In this document: positions 1-25,695 of the stretch, one piece after another | Position numbering within the stretch: the stretch's first letter is position 1 | Layout of the letters: every line of letters begins with the position of its first letter | Assembly: GCA_019843655.1 (NCBI GenBank) | Contig: JACDQD010000004.1 | Location: 26,175,872 to 26,239,871, forward strand | Origin: Lethocerus indicus | Taxonomy: Eukaryota > Arthropoda > Insecta > Hemiptera > Belostomatidae | DNA length: 64,000 nucleotides | Direction: 5' to 3' | Translations under genes and position numbers: made by a program | The notes under the pieces: model-generated | The model's database searches: none | The model's input: only the letters and a program-made list of their open reading frames with translations | What the model was told of the DNA's origin: nothing

Positions 1-3000
1 GTGCGTCAACGGTCGGCGCCCGACATGCCCGGCACGAATAAGGAAAACTGGATATTTTATTTGCGGAGTTTCGGTGTCCGGTCGAGCGGATTGTACGAGC
101 ATAAAATCTAATCTTAAGCAATCGGAAAGTGTTTCTAAGCTGTATTGTTTTCGCCTATAATCCTGTTTCCTTTCGCCCAAGGACTCCTACAATTGACCGT
201 AAGATCTGTTTGAATGATTTTCAAGAAAATCGCTTCCTAGTTCATCTCCGGTGACTCGAAAAAACTTTTTTCCCTTCCGAACGTTTCATTTCGAAACTTA
301 ACTATATTGTACAAAATAATGTATAGGCAGGCGCAATAACAAACGCGGAAATATTACTGTCCTTCAGCACAGAAAAGCTAACATTTTTCACCAGGACTTT
401 CATTTTATTTACCTAATAATGTGAACGAAATACAATCGGTATCTAAAAAAAAGGATATGTATTTACACGTAAACACATTGTGAACTTGAAAGGGTGTTTG
501 ACCTTGAGAACAGTTTCTTGCGAGATTGAACCTCGATTAGGTAATAAAAACAACGCAAAATCCGGGAAGATTCGCGCTTCGAAATTTTGTTGAAATTAAT
601 ATTTAAATTTGATTGTACAAACTAAGTATAATTCTGGAATACATATTATTTACAATTACAGTTACAACAACTTGTGTCAAATGAAGGTAAAGAAGTCTTC
701 TGTGCGTTAAGCGCCACTTGAGAAATATATATACACAATAAAATATTTAATTATGACATCACAACAAGGTCACTAGTGAGCGTGGAATCCGAAATTTGTC
801 TTCCTAATAGAACGGTCAAGGCGATATTCTAAAAAGGTTACCGCCTCTCGAGATTCATTCAGATAAATATATTGATCTAGATACGTTTGTAAATCTCAAT
901 GCACGATATCAGGAGTTTATAAGAAAAATAGGAAACTCAAAAGTAGAGGTTTGTAGTGTCGGCGAAGGGAACATTTGTCTGCTGAGTTTATACTAATTTT
1001 GAGAAAAATTATAATTTTTATGAAAAATTATTTTCAAACGTTTCGTCGGGTTCCACAATCGATTCCGGTTCAGGATGCTTTGACAATAGACTCGTCAAGA
1101 GACTCCGGGATGACTACAGAAGTGTGGTCCGAGGAAGGAAATAAAACTTTGAAATCGTTGGTTGGAATTCGGTTAGTGGATAAAGTTATTTTTTTTTGGA
1201 ACTTGCTACGCAAACAGTTTGGTTGGGTGACAGTCTAGGATTCTAACAAACTGTCAATTCCTTGATCTTGTACTCCCTCGAACGGAGTGTTAAATTCTAC
1301 ACGTACAGTTTCGTTGACATCATTTGTTTTCGTTTCCGCGTTTTCCTTCCATTTGTATTAATTTGTCGCGTAGGCAGGCTGAAAATAAGTCGGCCAACTA
1401 CCATTAGGGGAACTATAAAAGAAACTGCTTTCCTCCTGTCACGTTGATTGAAATTTTAAATCTCAGTCATTGACCTCTGATTGTAGCGCACTTCGTTCCC
1501 ATCAAAATTCGTGACCGAAGTATTAGGAAGTGGTCGGTATTCCCGGGGGTGCTTATTTAAGCCTCATTTTCTGATACTGACTCCACTGGATTTTTGTTCT
1601 GCTCATCAATCCGGATTTAATTCGTACCGCTATATCCATTCCAAATTGCTTGCTCTTCAATGATGAATTTCGTCGTTTCATATTTTATGAAACTTCTTAT
1701 GAAACTTTATGTTTGAGCAGTTACTTTGGCTCAGTAAATTTTTAGGAATCTTATTTTCTTTCTGAACTCTTATATTTAATGTAGTGTCCACGATGTCGTG
1801 TGACACGAACGTTTGAGCCTAAACCCTTGTTATTAAAATCAGATAACTGGTCATGGTAAGTAAGCAGATGTCGGGCGTAACATATCAAATCATTATTGTT
1901 TACTTCATTCTTAATTTGACGTCTAGTTATTATGCCATGACAAATCCCTTTTTCTGGCTCGGGTTCTCTCATCGCAATGGTGAATTTCTTGTTTTGTTCT
2001 CCGTCATTTTGAACCGAAGTAGCAGTTACAATTGTCAAGGAGATAACCCCAAACCCTTAGATACGCTTGCGCTTCTAAATAATATGTACCAAATGTTAAG
2101 AATTATTCTTAACAAAGATACAGTGTACCCCTAATGTAAATTACTTCTTGATGATCTTATTACTTAATGCTTCTTTTTACCAGATTACCAGAATTACCAG
2201 ATTCGAACTCTGCTAATAACATGTAATCCTACCAGAAGATTAACCATAGCGACCTCGACTGATCGATTGTCTTAGTTTAATTCATTTCATGGCAAGTATT
2301 GAAATATTGAGTATTCTGTCGATTATCGTGTACTTGCAAATTGTATGGTTGGCTATCTCATTATCTTATTAAATTACTTAAAGTGTTTGTATCCCTTCTA
2401 GCCTCCTGCGAACTATTGCCGGTTTGACATTATTACTATTACTACAATTTTACTAGTTTAGAATACTTGTTTTGTGGTCTGCGAGGGGTTAGAGTACCGT
2501 AGATTAGAGTATCGCAAGTGCATCCAACGAACTTTAGTTAAGTACATGTCCGCACCACCCTCAGGGGGTACTAGTTTACCAGTATAAGTGCACCCAACGA
2601 ACTTTAGTTAAGTACATTGCCAAACCACCCTCAGGGGGTGCTAGTGTACCAGTACAAGTGCACCCAACGAACTTTAGTTAAGTACATTGCCACACCACCC
2701 TCAGGGGGCACTAGTTTACCAGTACAAGTGTACCCAACGAACTTTAGTTAAGTACATGTCCGCACCACACTTAGGGGAGCGCTAGTTAATCTATATCTAA
2801 TAAATTTTATTTTTATTTTTATTTATCTTTAAGAGAAAGTAAAAGTGTGGTAGATAAAAATTCTTAATTCATACACTTTCTAATCTGAAAAACATCTAGA
2901 AACAGTCACAACAATTTGGTTAAGGAAGCATTATCTTTATTTAAACATGACTCAAATCAAAATTAGATTATGCCATTAAGTGGCGTTGATTTATACCATT

Positions 3001-3433
3001 ATTTATACCATTTGTATCAAATAAGTCATAGGTTTCCTATCAGCTATATAATTTATGTTTCTAGTCCCTTAATTGTTTGCATGTTTGTTGTTGTTGCCAA
3101 TCTCTATGATCCATTCTTGCATGACTGATTCATTGGCATAAATCATTTATATTTCTACACACATACATTGAGGTAACTTGCCTTACAAGCATACTTACTG
3201 GATTTAGTATCCTATTACAGACTAGACTTTTGAATCTCAACGGTGAATAATTTTTACTAGTTATTTTGTTATCATAATTGCTAATTATGAAAACTTTATT
3301 TTTTATTATGGAATGAAAATAATATTCTCTCAGAATTTTATTTCCCTGGATTTTTTTCAGTGCAGTTTTGCCAGTGCTTAATATGCGTGGTCTCTCAGAT
3401 TTAAAGGTGTTAATTTTAGATTACTTTTTATAG
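1..3433. other. Intergenic region upstream of the ModSP-like gene
   Basis: I see no gene that I can support here. CpG dinucleotides are reasonably frequent up to about 2.5 kb, unlike the gene bodies that follow. The one stretch with a faintly coding look is a short open frame at 1020-1238 on the + strand (starts MKNYFQTFRRV), but it has no recognisable domain and no clear splice partners. The repeat element at 2437-2800 is listed separately. The missing signal-peptide exon of the ModSP-like gene should lie somewhere in this stretch, but I could not pick it out. Confidence 0.6.
2437..2800 (-). repeat. Repeat-element end with four ~70-bp tandem units
   Basis: A terminal motif (TGTTTTGTGGTCTGCGAGG at about 2468-2488) matches the ends of the repeat copies near 14.6, 38.6, 52.5 and 57.3 kb. 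It is followed by about four copies of a 70-bp unit, each containing CCAACGAACTTTAGTTAAGT (starting near 2523, 2593, 2663 and 2733). The unit is the reverse complement of the array units at 23.2 kb and 57.4 kb. The other end of the element is not recognisable. Confidence 0.75.
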
Positions 3434-4416
3434 GGGAACATGTCAATTTGGCGAATGTGAGAAATCGGAGGCAGCAATATTGTAATAAGTAAGAGTTCTC
3501 ATTATTTATTATTTGAATTGTTTTCAATTTATTGATTCACTAAATATTTTATAACACCAATAAATATTTTCAATCCTTTATAAGTATGTAAAAAAACATG
3601 AGATATAAAAGATATGTTACAAAATTAATTGAATTTTGACTATTTGTTGGACTAATTTATAAACACATATATGCATGCTAGTATTATAAGTATACATTTA
3701 TAAATTCCTGTAGAATTTTATTTTAACATTAATACTTTAAATTTAATCATGCTAAGCAGATGTATTCATTGCCAAATTTATAATGCGACAATAGACCAAT
3801 TTTTGTCATCATATAAGTGAATAATGTTCCATCAATTATGAAAATGTATTCACATTTTGAATTTATTAATGTATAATTATTTACAGTGCAGATACATTCA
3901 AGTGTCAGTCTGGCAAATGTGTTAGTAAATATGCAATGTGTGATGGAATAGAACAGTGTGATGACAAATCTGATGAAAGTACCTCAGTTTGTAGAGTGAT
4001 CAGGTAAATATTACTCGTGTTAATTTACTACTTCACTTATTATGAAGAAGAGAGATTTTGCGATGCATACCTATTTGTTACTTTTAAAATCCTACCAAAA
4101 AAGACTCCGGTTAATTTATTTCAGCAAGGACTGTTTCATTCCAAAAAATGTTGAAGGGACAAGATACAATATTGGTGAATGCTCGAGGTCACCTGAAATT
4201 TGTGAATCAACAAATGGAAAAACAGTTGAAGTTTCCTGCAAAGAGGGTTATGTAATTTCATATTCTGTTAACACTTCAACTGTGTTACCATGCCCCAGCA
4301 CAAACTGGGACCATCATCATATGCACTGTGAAAGTATGTGTATTAATGTGAATTGTAAAATACAACAAATATTAAAAATCATATTTTTTTCTACCTTAAA
4401 CAATCGCATTTATTGA

Positions 4417-4457
<41 letters not shown>

Positions 4458-7400
4458 AAAACCAGTTTTCTGAGCAGCTTGTACATTAGTTTAGTACTTA
4501 GTATTGTACTCATGCAAAAGTGTGGTGTAATTAACAAATATGCTAATTCTTACAAATTTATTTTAGAATGTGGTCGATCAAGTACAATCCAAGGTGTTTT
4601 GAATGAAGGAAAATATGACACAACACCTGGGAAGTATCCATGGCATGTTGCAGTTTACAAATCATTTTCAGGAACTTATTCAATAATATGTGGTGGAAGT
4701 TTGATTACTCCTGAAATTGTTCTGACAGGCAATTTGACCTTTATAAATGGAATAAATACAATATACAACTTGATATAAAAACATAACATTGTTACACTAT
4801 TTGGTATTTCATGCTTCAATCCTGGTATCTATACTTGTCTTCTTAATATTGTTTTTGTAGCTGCTAGCTGTGTGTTCAATGTTGATGGAACAACATCAAA
4901 TCCTCAAATTTATAGAATTATAGCAGCAAAATATAACTATGATTACAGTCCTCTTGATAATGTACAAGAAAGAAATGTGGGTATAAATGATAAAAGTTCT
5001 TTTTAAGGTTCTGCTTGTTCATAGTAGTATAATTATATTCTAAAACCAAAAGTGAATAAATAACTCATTTAATAAATAATTATTACTGTGGATATGTTTG
5101 CAGTTCTAGAATTCCAATTTCAGCTAGGAATAATGATTTACTCCATTTTAGAATTCATGTTAGGTTATGAATAACTATTGCTTAGAGTTTTTTTATCATT
5201 TATTTGTCATATACTTTGTTTTATTTGACTGTGTATATTAAGCAAGAATTATTAAGTTTTTGGTTTATTCTTCATTTAAGTTGTTATTATAATATTAATT
5301 ATCTTTAATACCTAGATTTATTTTTTTAGGTTGATAAGATCTTACTTCGAAAAGGATATAATGCAGATATCAACAGTTATACCCAAAATGTTGCATTACT
5401 AAGAGTAGAAAAGAGCTTTCAAATTAGTCCTCTTGTACAAATTGTATGTTTACATTTTCCACCCAGAAGTTTTACTCTTAACAGTCTCATTTCGGTAAGT
5501 GCAAATTTATCTTTGTTTTCCTTTCTGTAAATATATACTGAATTTGGATAATTACATGCACACTATTTCAGGTTCCAGGGTGGGGACTGACATCAAATCA
5601 AGTTCCTGGTCCCCAACTAATGGAGGCAGTTTTTAAAGTGACAGATATAAAGAATTGTCGTAAACTAACTACTTCTGTTACATCTGTTAGATTTTTCTCA
5701 TATGATAAATTTTGTGTTTTATTTAATACGGGTAAGTTTTTTAAGACCTATGGTACTATAAATAAGAAGGTTTAGATAATTTAATTTAAAAAGAAAGTAT
5801 TTCCTTAATTCTGAGTGTGAGTGAAACAATTTTAAATGAGTATACATTTGTCATATTAACATATCTTTTTCAAGCCAAGACACAGGAATCAATTTTGCTC
5901 ATTAGATGTTTGATGATTAGATATTTTGTTTGAAATTAGTTGATATCAAAACTAATATTTTGCTTGTGTATCACACTACTTTATTTGTTCTTAACTTTTT
6001 GATGGTTTTAATCCTTTTTACAAGGGGATTACAGACAATTTCTGTGGTATGAACAATGTGCAAAAATGTGTACAAGTTCTTGATAAAACATCACAATGTT
6101 AAAAATGCAAAATCCTCTTCATTTTGTTCATTTCTGTATTCATATAATTAAATTTATATTGTCATCATCATACATCATTTTACATATTTTGACAATTATT
6201 TGACAAATTAATTTTGTATTTTGACTGTTAAAAATTAATTCATTCCATTGCAATTAAGTTTAATAAAAGGAATTTGTACACAAAGTGAATTGATTATTAG
6301 GTGCCAATGGACTCAATGCTGTAGATACAGGAAATGGAATAATAATATCCTCTGGAGGTATAAATTATCTGTATGGTATTATTAGTACTAAGGTTGCTGT
6401 CAACAATAATTTTTCAATTGTCACAAATATTACTAAACATATAGACTGGATTAAGAAATCAGTACGTGAGTTGAGTGTTCATCAAAGGTATATGAAAAAG
6501 ATTGATTCAATAATTAGATATTGTTATTCAAGGTTTTTTATTCATCTTTAGCTTTTTGCCTTTTTTTCTGCTAGCTGCACTGCTGAAAGTTACACTTGCA
6601 ACTCAGGTTCATGTATAAGTACAGATTTATTGTGCAATAATCATGATGATTGTGGTGATGGATCAGATGAAGGGCCTGATATCTGCAAATCTAAACGTAA
6701 ATCAACTACATCAAGGTATTCAAGATTTTATCTATTCTTATTTTCTACATTTCATAATAGGATTCTACTACCCGTATTTGAAATTAACAGTATTTCACCA
6801 CCTCATGCTTGTAATGTTGTGCAACTTATTAATTATAATTCATGACTTGAAGAATTTCAAAATATGAAGATTTTCCTCAGTATATTAATAGTTTTATTTT
6901 TATTTTACAGTGGAGAGTGTACATTGCCAGAATTTATAAAAAGTAATGTTTTCCGTGCTCCTGATTGTAAATCAGATAAGTGCAATTTAAGTGCAAAATC
7001 TTCTATCCCTGCTGGAAGCCTCATTAGAACATCTTGTAAGGATGGGTATGCTTTCTCTGATCCAAAGACCCAGAATGATTTATCTGCTTGTGTAAATGGT
7101 ACATTTTATCCTTTAGTACCCGAGTGCAAGAGTGAGTATTTTAAATTACTGCCAAAAAATAGATTCAAGAATAGAAATGTATTTAAAATTTACCTTGAAA
7201 AATATTTTTAAAGAAGAAGTGTGCACAGAATTTCTTTACTAATTTTTCAGAATTATGTGATCCCCTACGTTCAGATTCATTGAATATTAAGTGTTCATAT
7301 AAAGGTGATGTTATTCCATGTAATAAAGGAATGCTGCCAAATACAAAAGCAACACATGAGTGTATGTTTCAGTATAAACCACAAGATCCTTCCACTTTTA

Positions 7401-9447
7401 AACTAGACAACATCTGTGAAAATAATGGGAGATGGAAGAACAGGCTACCAGTCTGCATTAGTAGTTAGTATCTCTAAATTATAAAATAACATGCACATTT
7501 ACAATCGTATCATCTTTTCATAGTACTCTTAAGATTATAATATGTGAATAATAATATCTTGAAGTTATATTTGCCCAAGATAATTATATTTTATTGACAG
7601 AATGTGGAAGGAAAAGTGCAACTGGAGCACAGACAACCATTTCATTTGGAACTCCAGTAAAGGAGGGTAGCTATCCCTGGCATGTAGGTATTTACAAAAA
7701 GATTACAAAGGGATTTCAACAAATATGTGGAGGAAGTCTCGTTGCACCAAATGTTGTAGTTACAGGTAAGTGCCAGTTAATGTTCAATTTAGGGTACTCT
7801 TGAATTTAATGAATTGGTAGGCAACAATACAATTTCTGGCATAATGTGACTTTTTATAATTCCATACTTAAGTGTATATTATTAACACTTCTGTATGGCT
7901 AGGTAATATTTTTAAAAAGTAATTTGAAGAAGTTGTAACCTAATAATATTATTACTAATATTTTTAATGCATTTCTCTTATGTACGTTTATGTTGTGGTC
8001 TTGCATTAAACAAAATTCATAAGTGACATTACCTTAATTTATTTTACTACAGCATTTCATAATGGTAATCAACATCACCATTTTCAGCTGCTCATTGTGT
8101 ATATCAAGAAACAAGCCGTACAGTTTTTGATAAAGGAGATTACCTGGTTGCTGCAGGAAAATATTATCGAGATTTGGTAATTAAGGATACTCACATGCAG
8201 ATTATGAATGTAAGGTGTCAAAATATTTATCTACAATTTAATTGATGCAATATATCAGAAAATTATTTTTAATTAATTAACAATTAATTCTGTGATTTAA
8301 TTTGCCATATAATTAAACTCTTACATGACACAGTAGTTTATTTGGATTCATGAAATGATGTTATGATTAGTACAGGTGAAGAATATAGAAATAAAAAGCA
8401 CATATTTTGGTTCATCGACTTTTTACGCTGATGACATAGCTATACTTGTGCTTGAGAAGAATTTCGAATTGAATAATTTTGTACTTCCAATTTGTATGGA
8501 TAGAAGTAGAACTTCTTTAGACCAGGGTGACCCATGCAAAATTGGATCGGTAATATGCCTTGATATTTTAATGACTATACTATATAAAATAATTTCACCC
8601 ATATTATTTGAACAGAGACGGCTGCGGGATTTGCCACTGGAGCCACTAGTAGTGCAAGCTAATCTGCGTAGTTTACCTTAGAGAAAAAACAATGAGTTCA
8701 CTTAAAAATACCAATTATTGTTAAATTAAAAATTTAATAATCATTTCATTGTGCAGATTGCAGGTTGGGGGTTAACAGAAAAAAATGTATCCAGTAATGA
8801 GTTGTTGGAAGTGAATCTACCGTATCTTAATTTGGGCACATGCCGGAGGCAGAATATAGGATTCGTGCCCTTTCTGAATTCTGACAAATTCTGTGTCAGT
8901 TATATAAACGGTAAATATAAGTGTTTAGAAGAAATTTCAGCCCTAATGTTACCATCCAATAACCGGTAGCCAACTGGTTTTTACTGTATTCGGTGGTAAG
9001 AAACCAGGATGTTAGTGAGAACCAAAGGTTTCTATGATAGAATCATCCAGGAGACCATTGAGATCCTGAGAAATTTAAAACATTACATGAAAAAACGAAT
9101 GTCGGAAATTAGTACAGTGAGGATATTCAGCAAGAAAAACATAAATTGTTAAAACATGTTTTTCACTTTTACCATCAATTTCTCATTCTTATTGTTATAC
9201 TATTTAAAAGTACAAAAAATTTAACTAATTCAAAATAATGTACATTAAAGGTGCTGGAATTCAATCAGGTGATAGTGGAGGAGGTTACACATGTCAACAG
9301 GAGGACGGCTTATATTATTTGTATGGTGTGGCTAGTCTAAAATCAAGAGAGAGTAATGAGTTTGGCGTTTTCACAAGTGTTATAAATCATTCACAATGGC
9401 TGAATAATATTATAGATAATATCTTGGGAGAGTCTGACAATAAATAG
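3434..9447 (+). CDS. Modular serine protease-like protein with an N-terminal pseudoprotease half
   Basis: Sixteen coding exons join in phase: 3434-3488, 3887-4003, 4125-4333, 4567-4728, 4861-4976, 5330-5494, 5572-5731, 6301-6487, 6575-6715, 6911-7131, 7251-7460, 7601-7765, 8088-8209, 8376-8549, 8757-8910, 9251-9447. They encode 850 residues plus a 5' part not found. Domain order: LDLa (about 16-56), CCP (58-127), trypsin fold (128-390), LDLa (391-437), CCP (438-511), second CCP-like/wonton module (511-581), trypsin (582-850). The last trypsin domain has AAHC, DDIA and GDSGGG, as in insect ModSP, the protease that starts the Toll/prophenoloxidase cascade after a recognition protein binds. The first trypsin domain has AASC, QNVA and VDTGNG, so all three catalytic residues are replaced. 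Matching exon phases in both halves show internal duplication. The role is inferred from family layout. The start exon is missing, and one intron (4729-4860) begins with GC. Confidence 0.85.
4417..4455. repeat. (TA)n microsatellite in a ModSP intron
   Basis: Uninterrupted TA dinucleotides in the intron between the first CCP exon and the first trypsin exon, where the second half of the gene has an extra CCP exon. Confidence 0.95.
4861..6487 (+). other. Degenerate trypsin domain (pseudoprotease part of the ModSP-like gene)
   Basis: The catalytic His codon is replaced by Ser (AGC, 4866-4868), the Asp by Asn (AAT, 5387-5389) and the nucleophile Ser by Thr (ACA, 6327-6329); the oxyanion-loop Gly before the Asp is Val. 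The frame is open, splice sites are mostly normal and structural motifs survive (YPWHV, CGGSL, GWGL, YLYGI). This points to a retained non-catalytic fold, not a decayed pseudogene. Family knowledge: inactive serine protease homologs serve as cofactors in insect immune cascades; a role of that kind here is inference. Confidence 0.85.
8962..9115 (+). mobile_element. Possible Penelope-like retroelement remnant in the last ModSP intron
   Basis: Within the intron 8911-9250, the + strand frame around 9013-9090 reads TKGFYDRIIQETIEI followed by basic residues. This resembles the C-terminal endonuclease part of Penelope-like elements, where a Tyr-x-Arg-(I/V)-x-x-Glu-x-x-Glu-Ile pattern is typical. 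It has stops upstream and downstream and is clearly broken. The match is short, so an unrelated decayed sequence is possible. Confidence 0.3.
9439..9444 (+). other. AATAAA polyadenylation signal overlapping the ModSP stop region
   Basis: AATAAA lies three bases before the end of the stop codon (AAT AAA TAG), so the last two sense codons form a perfect hexamer. Further AT-rich candidates follow downstream (for example near 9873). Use of this copy would give a very short 3' UTR. Confidence 0.35.
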
Positions 9448-11202
9448 CAATGAGAATGTATGATTATCACAGATTGCATCCCTTGTTGAGACATATTCAA
9501 ATAGACTGTACTTTGTGTGGGCATTTCTCTGGTTGTATTCCTTTAATTTTAATTTTATTTCTCGTTTACAAAAAAATAGTATTTAGCAAGCATTTAGTAA
9601 AAAAAGTAGTAAAGTCTCTGAGTATTCTAATTGTGAATTTTATATTCCTAGTCAGAATTAATTTTAATGCATCTGTTTAGTTCTAATTTTCTGTTTAAAT
9701 TTTTTTGTCAATAATTACAATAGCCTTTCATGAGAAGTTGGCTTATATAGAAAGATATAATTTCTCCTAATTAACTATTTATATAATTACTAAATTGTGT
9801 AAGACAAGACTATGAAACATAGCTATCATATCTTAACGTAAGTTAATGTATACAAAATGGTCTATCGTGATAAATAAATTTTTAGGTCATCTTTTTATTA
9901 CATGTATCCTAATTTCTTAAAACATCTACAAGTTTTGTAATAATTGATCTGCCGGTAAACCACCATAATTAACTATTCCTAAGAAAAAAAATTATTAAGT
10001 AAAAATAAATAAAACATGCGCCGGCAGTATGACGTCATTATCCCTCCACTGCCTACAATATTTTACCTTCCGGATGAAAATTAGGTGGATATCATATTTC
10101 AATATAAGATGCACATATTTATAAAGTAAAAAAAAGTCAAATATATTTTAAGGAAATGTAGTTTAACACAAATACACATTAAAAATACTACTACGGCTAT
10201 GGTTAATAATCCTTGATTTATTTTGAAATTCCTTACGCTTTACATCCCTTTTAATAGTGAGCTATTTTTTTTTAATTTACCCTATTGTATTCATTTAAAA
10301 TTTTATATTTTTAAGCATAATCTGTTTCTCTATTGATAAATAGACATCTGAATGGCATCTTATGATGCTCGAAAAATAGTAAATAGACTTATTACAGTTT
10401 AGTAAGAAGTACTGTTTCTGTTAGTGCAAATTTATTTGCATTTTATTATGTAGCCAAACCTTAAGTTCTATATTTATTTACTCTGTACTTGCCTTTATTC
10501 ACACTATAATAAAACCGTTAACTTTAATCACTACTCAGAATGGAGTTATAATCTTGCAACTATACTTCTAAATTGACTATACAGTAACACAGTACGCAGT
10601 TCTGAATGCTAACTGGATTTTTGGACATTATTATATTTTTTACTGTAGTAGTGTTCATTGAAAATTAGTGTAGGTTAAATTTATTAAGTGGTGGTATAAC
10701 TGGCGCTTGGCGCTAGTCGAACCCCCTGTAGGTTTTACTTTGTATGTGTTGTTTAATTATAAAAATCTGTCGTATTTAAATATATATATAGTTAAAATTC
10801 ATGTTCCACTGCGGTTTAACTTGAAATATAAATTAGTAGTTATTTAGTGCATCACTCAGTTTTTTACTCAACACTAACAAAAAACGTGTAAGCGTGAAGG
10901 CAAATTTTTTGTTATTTAGTTCTGTATTCGTTAACTCATGTGAGACGTTCTTTTGTAGTACCCTATGTATCACTGAGTTAGTTTTCATGTGAGTCATAAA
11001 ATCGCGAAACAAATTGTACCTATCACCTCAGCCATATAGTAAGATAACCTTACTCACATTGATATGTACATGTTAAGAAGCCTGAATGATAACTTTCTCA
11101 TTCCTGCTAGTATTTATATTAGCCCAGTATTTTATTATGTGTAAATTAAGAGCTTAAAATATTTAGTTTGTGCAGTACATAACTATACACATTTTGAAGA
11201 AG
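9448..11202. other. Intergenic region between the ModSP-like gene and Nup155
   Basis: AT-rich, with no supported coding sequence. It should hold the ModSP 3' UTR and the Nup155 promoter and 5' UTR. CpG becomes more frequent from about 10.7 kb toward the Nup155 start, as expected for an unmethylated promoter. A perfect TGACGTCA palindrome (CRE/ATF type) lies at 10030-10037. Confidence 0.6.
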
Positions 11203-24629
<13,427 letters not shown>

Positions 24630-24638
24630 CAGTGTTAA

Positions 24639-24644
24639 AATAAA
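24639..24644 (+). other. Likely Nup155 polyadenylation signal
   Basis: AATAAA starts 10 bp after the stop codon; a second AATAAA lies at 24727-24732 and is at a more usual distance. Confidence 0.5.
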
Positions 24645-25695
24645 TTAATGTAATTATGGTCTTTTACTAATCCACTGTTTCTACTGTAATAATTATTTTT
24701 AACAATTTTTCTGATTGTTGTTTTATAATAAAATTATCATTATTTAAATATTTTCAGTTTGGTGTTTTTCAGTATAATGGTCTGTAAACCTGAACCAAAT
24801 ATTTATTATTAAGTGATGCAATAATTATATCGGGAGATTATTAATATGTAACTATTTTGAAACAGGAGTAAAATTAGTTTCCTATATAAATATATAATTG
24901 CTTGTTTTTTTTTATAACCACATTTCTAATTCAATAATTACTAGTTTAGCTAAAGAGTTAATAAAAAGGCACAAAGTTGTCTTTTATTGATGCTTAAAAC
25001 AATTTAATGCTCTGGCAATAAATTTAGCAAAATTGATTTAATTTAACCATATTAAATTTAAATATGATCTATTTTGATTTTATTACTGTATTTTGATAAG
25101 TTCTAACACAAAATTTAAAATTTTTAATTGTTTTCTAAATCTGAAAATGAATGGAACAATTACATCTTTCGTAATAGGTTTAAAATAATTTAATCTACTT
25201 CAGTCAGCTTAATTATTAAAATTTGATGTAGCGGCACAGTGAATTAATATTTTTTTCTTTTCTTATATAGCAAAATTGGCAGCTATGGCCACTTATGCAG
25301 TTGTAAGAACGGAGTGAATCAATTATGAGATACCAAAAAATATTTTACCTACATGCTGTATTTTCTTATATAGCGTAATATATTCAGATTCAGCAAGATG
25401 TAAACTGAGTCTAGCAATGAATTCAATTATTCCTATTAAATTATATCCAATGGCAAACTACTGCAGTTCAGTAGTGTTAACTGCTCATCATACCATTTAA
25501 CATATAAAAATGAAATCCATATTTATAAATCACAATAATTCTGAAATGCTTATCCAACTTAATGGGAGACCTTGGCGCACAATATTCAAACAAAAATATG
25601 TTTCTCACATGTATGCATTATGCATCAAGAAAACACTTATCACAGGTACACAATATAAATTACGTCCCAGCCTATTATTCTCCACCTGAATGTTT
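24645..25695. other. Convergent intergenic region between Nup155 and Sars2
   Basis: About 1 kb of AT-rich DNA between two genes that point toward each other; it presumably holds both 3' UTRs. No open frame, RNA gene or repeat is recognisable. Confidence 0.6.

Noticed and set aside
975..1238. Small + strand frame (MKNYFQTFRRV...)
   Set aside because: No domain, no conserved motif and no splice partner that I can see; not supported enough to call a gene.
3361..3433. Short frame beginning MRGLSDLK as the ModSP start exon
   Set aside because: The only donor before the next exon would leave an intron of about 27 bp, and the unspliced frame stops at the TAG of the next acceptor.
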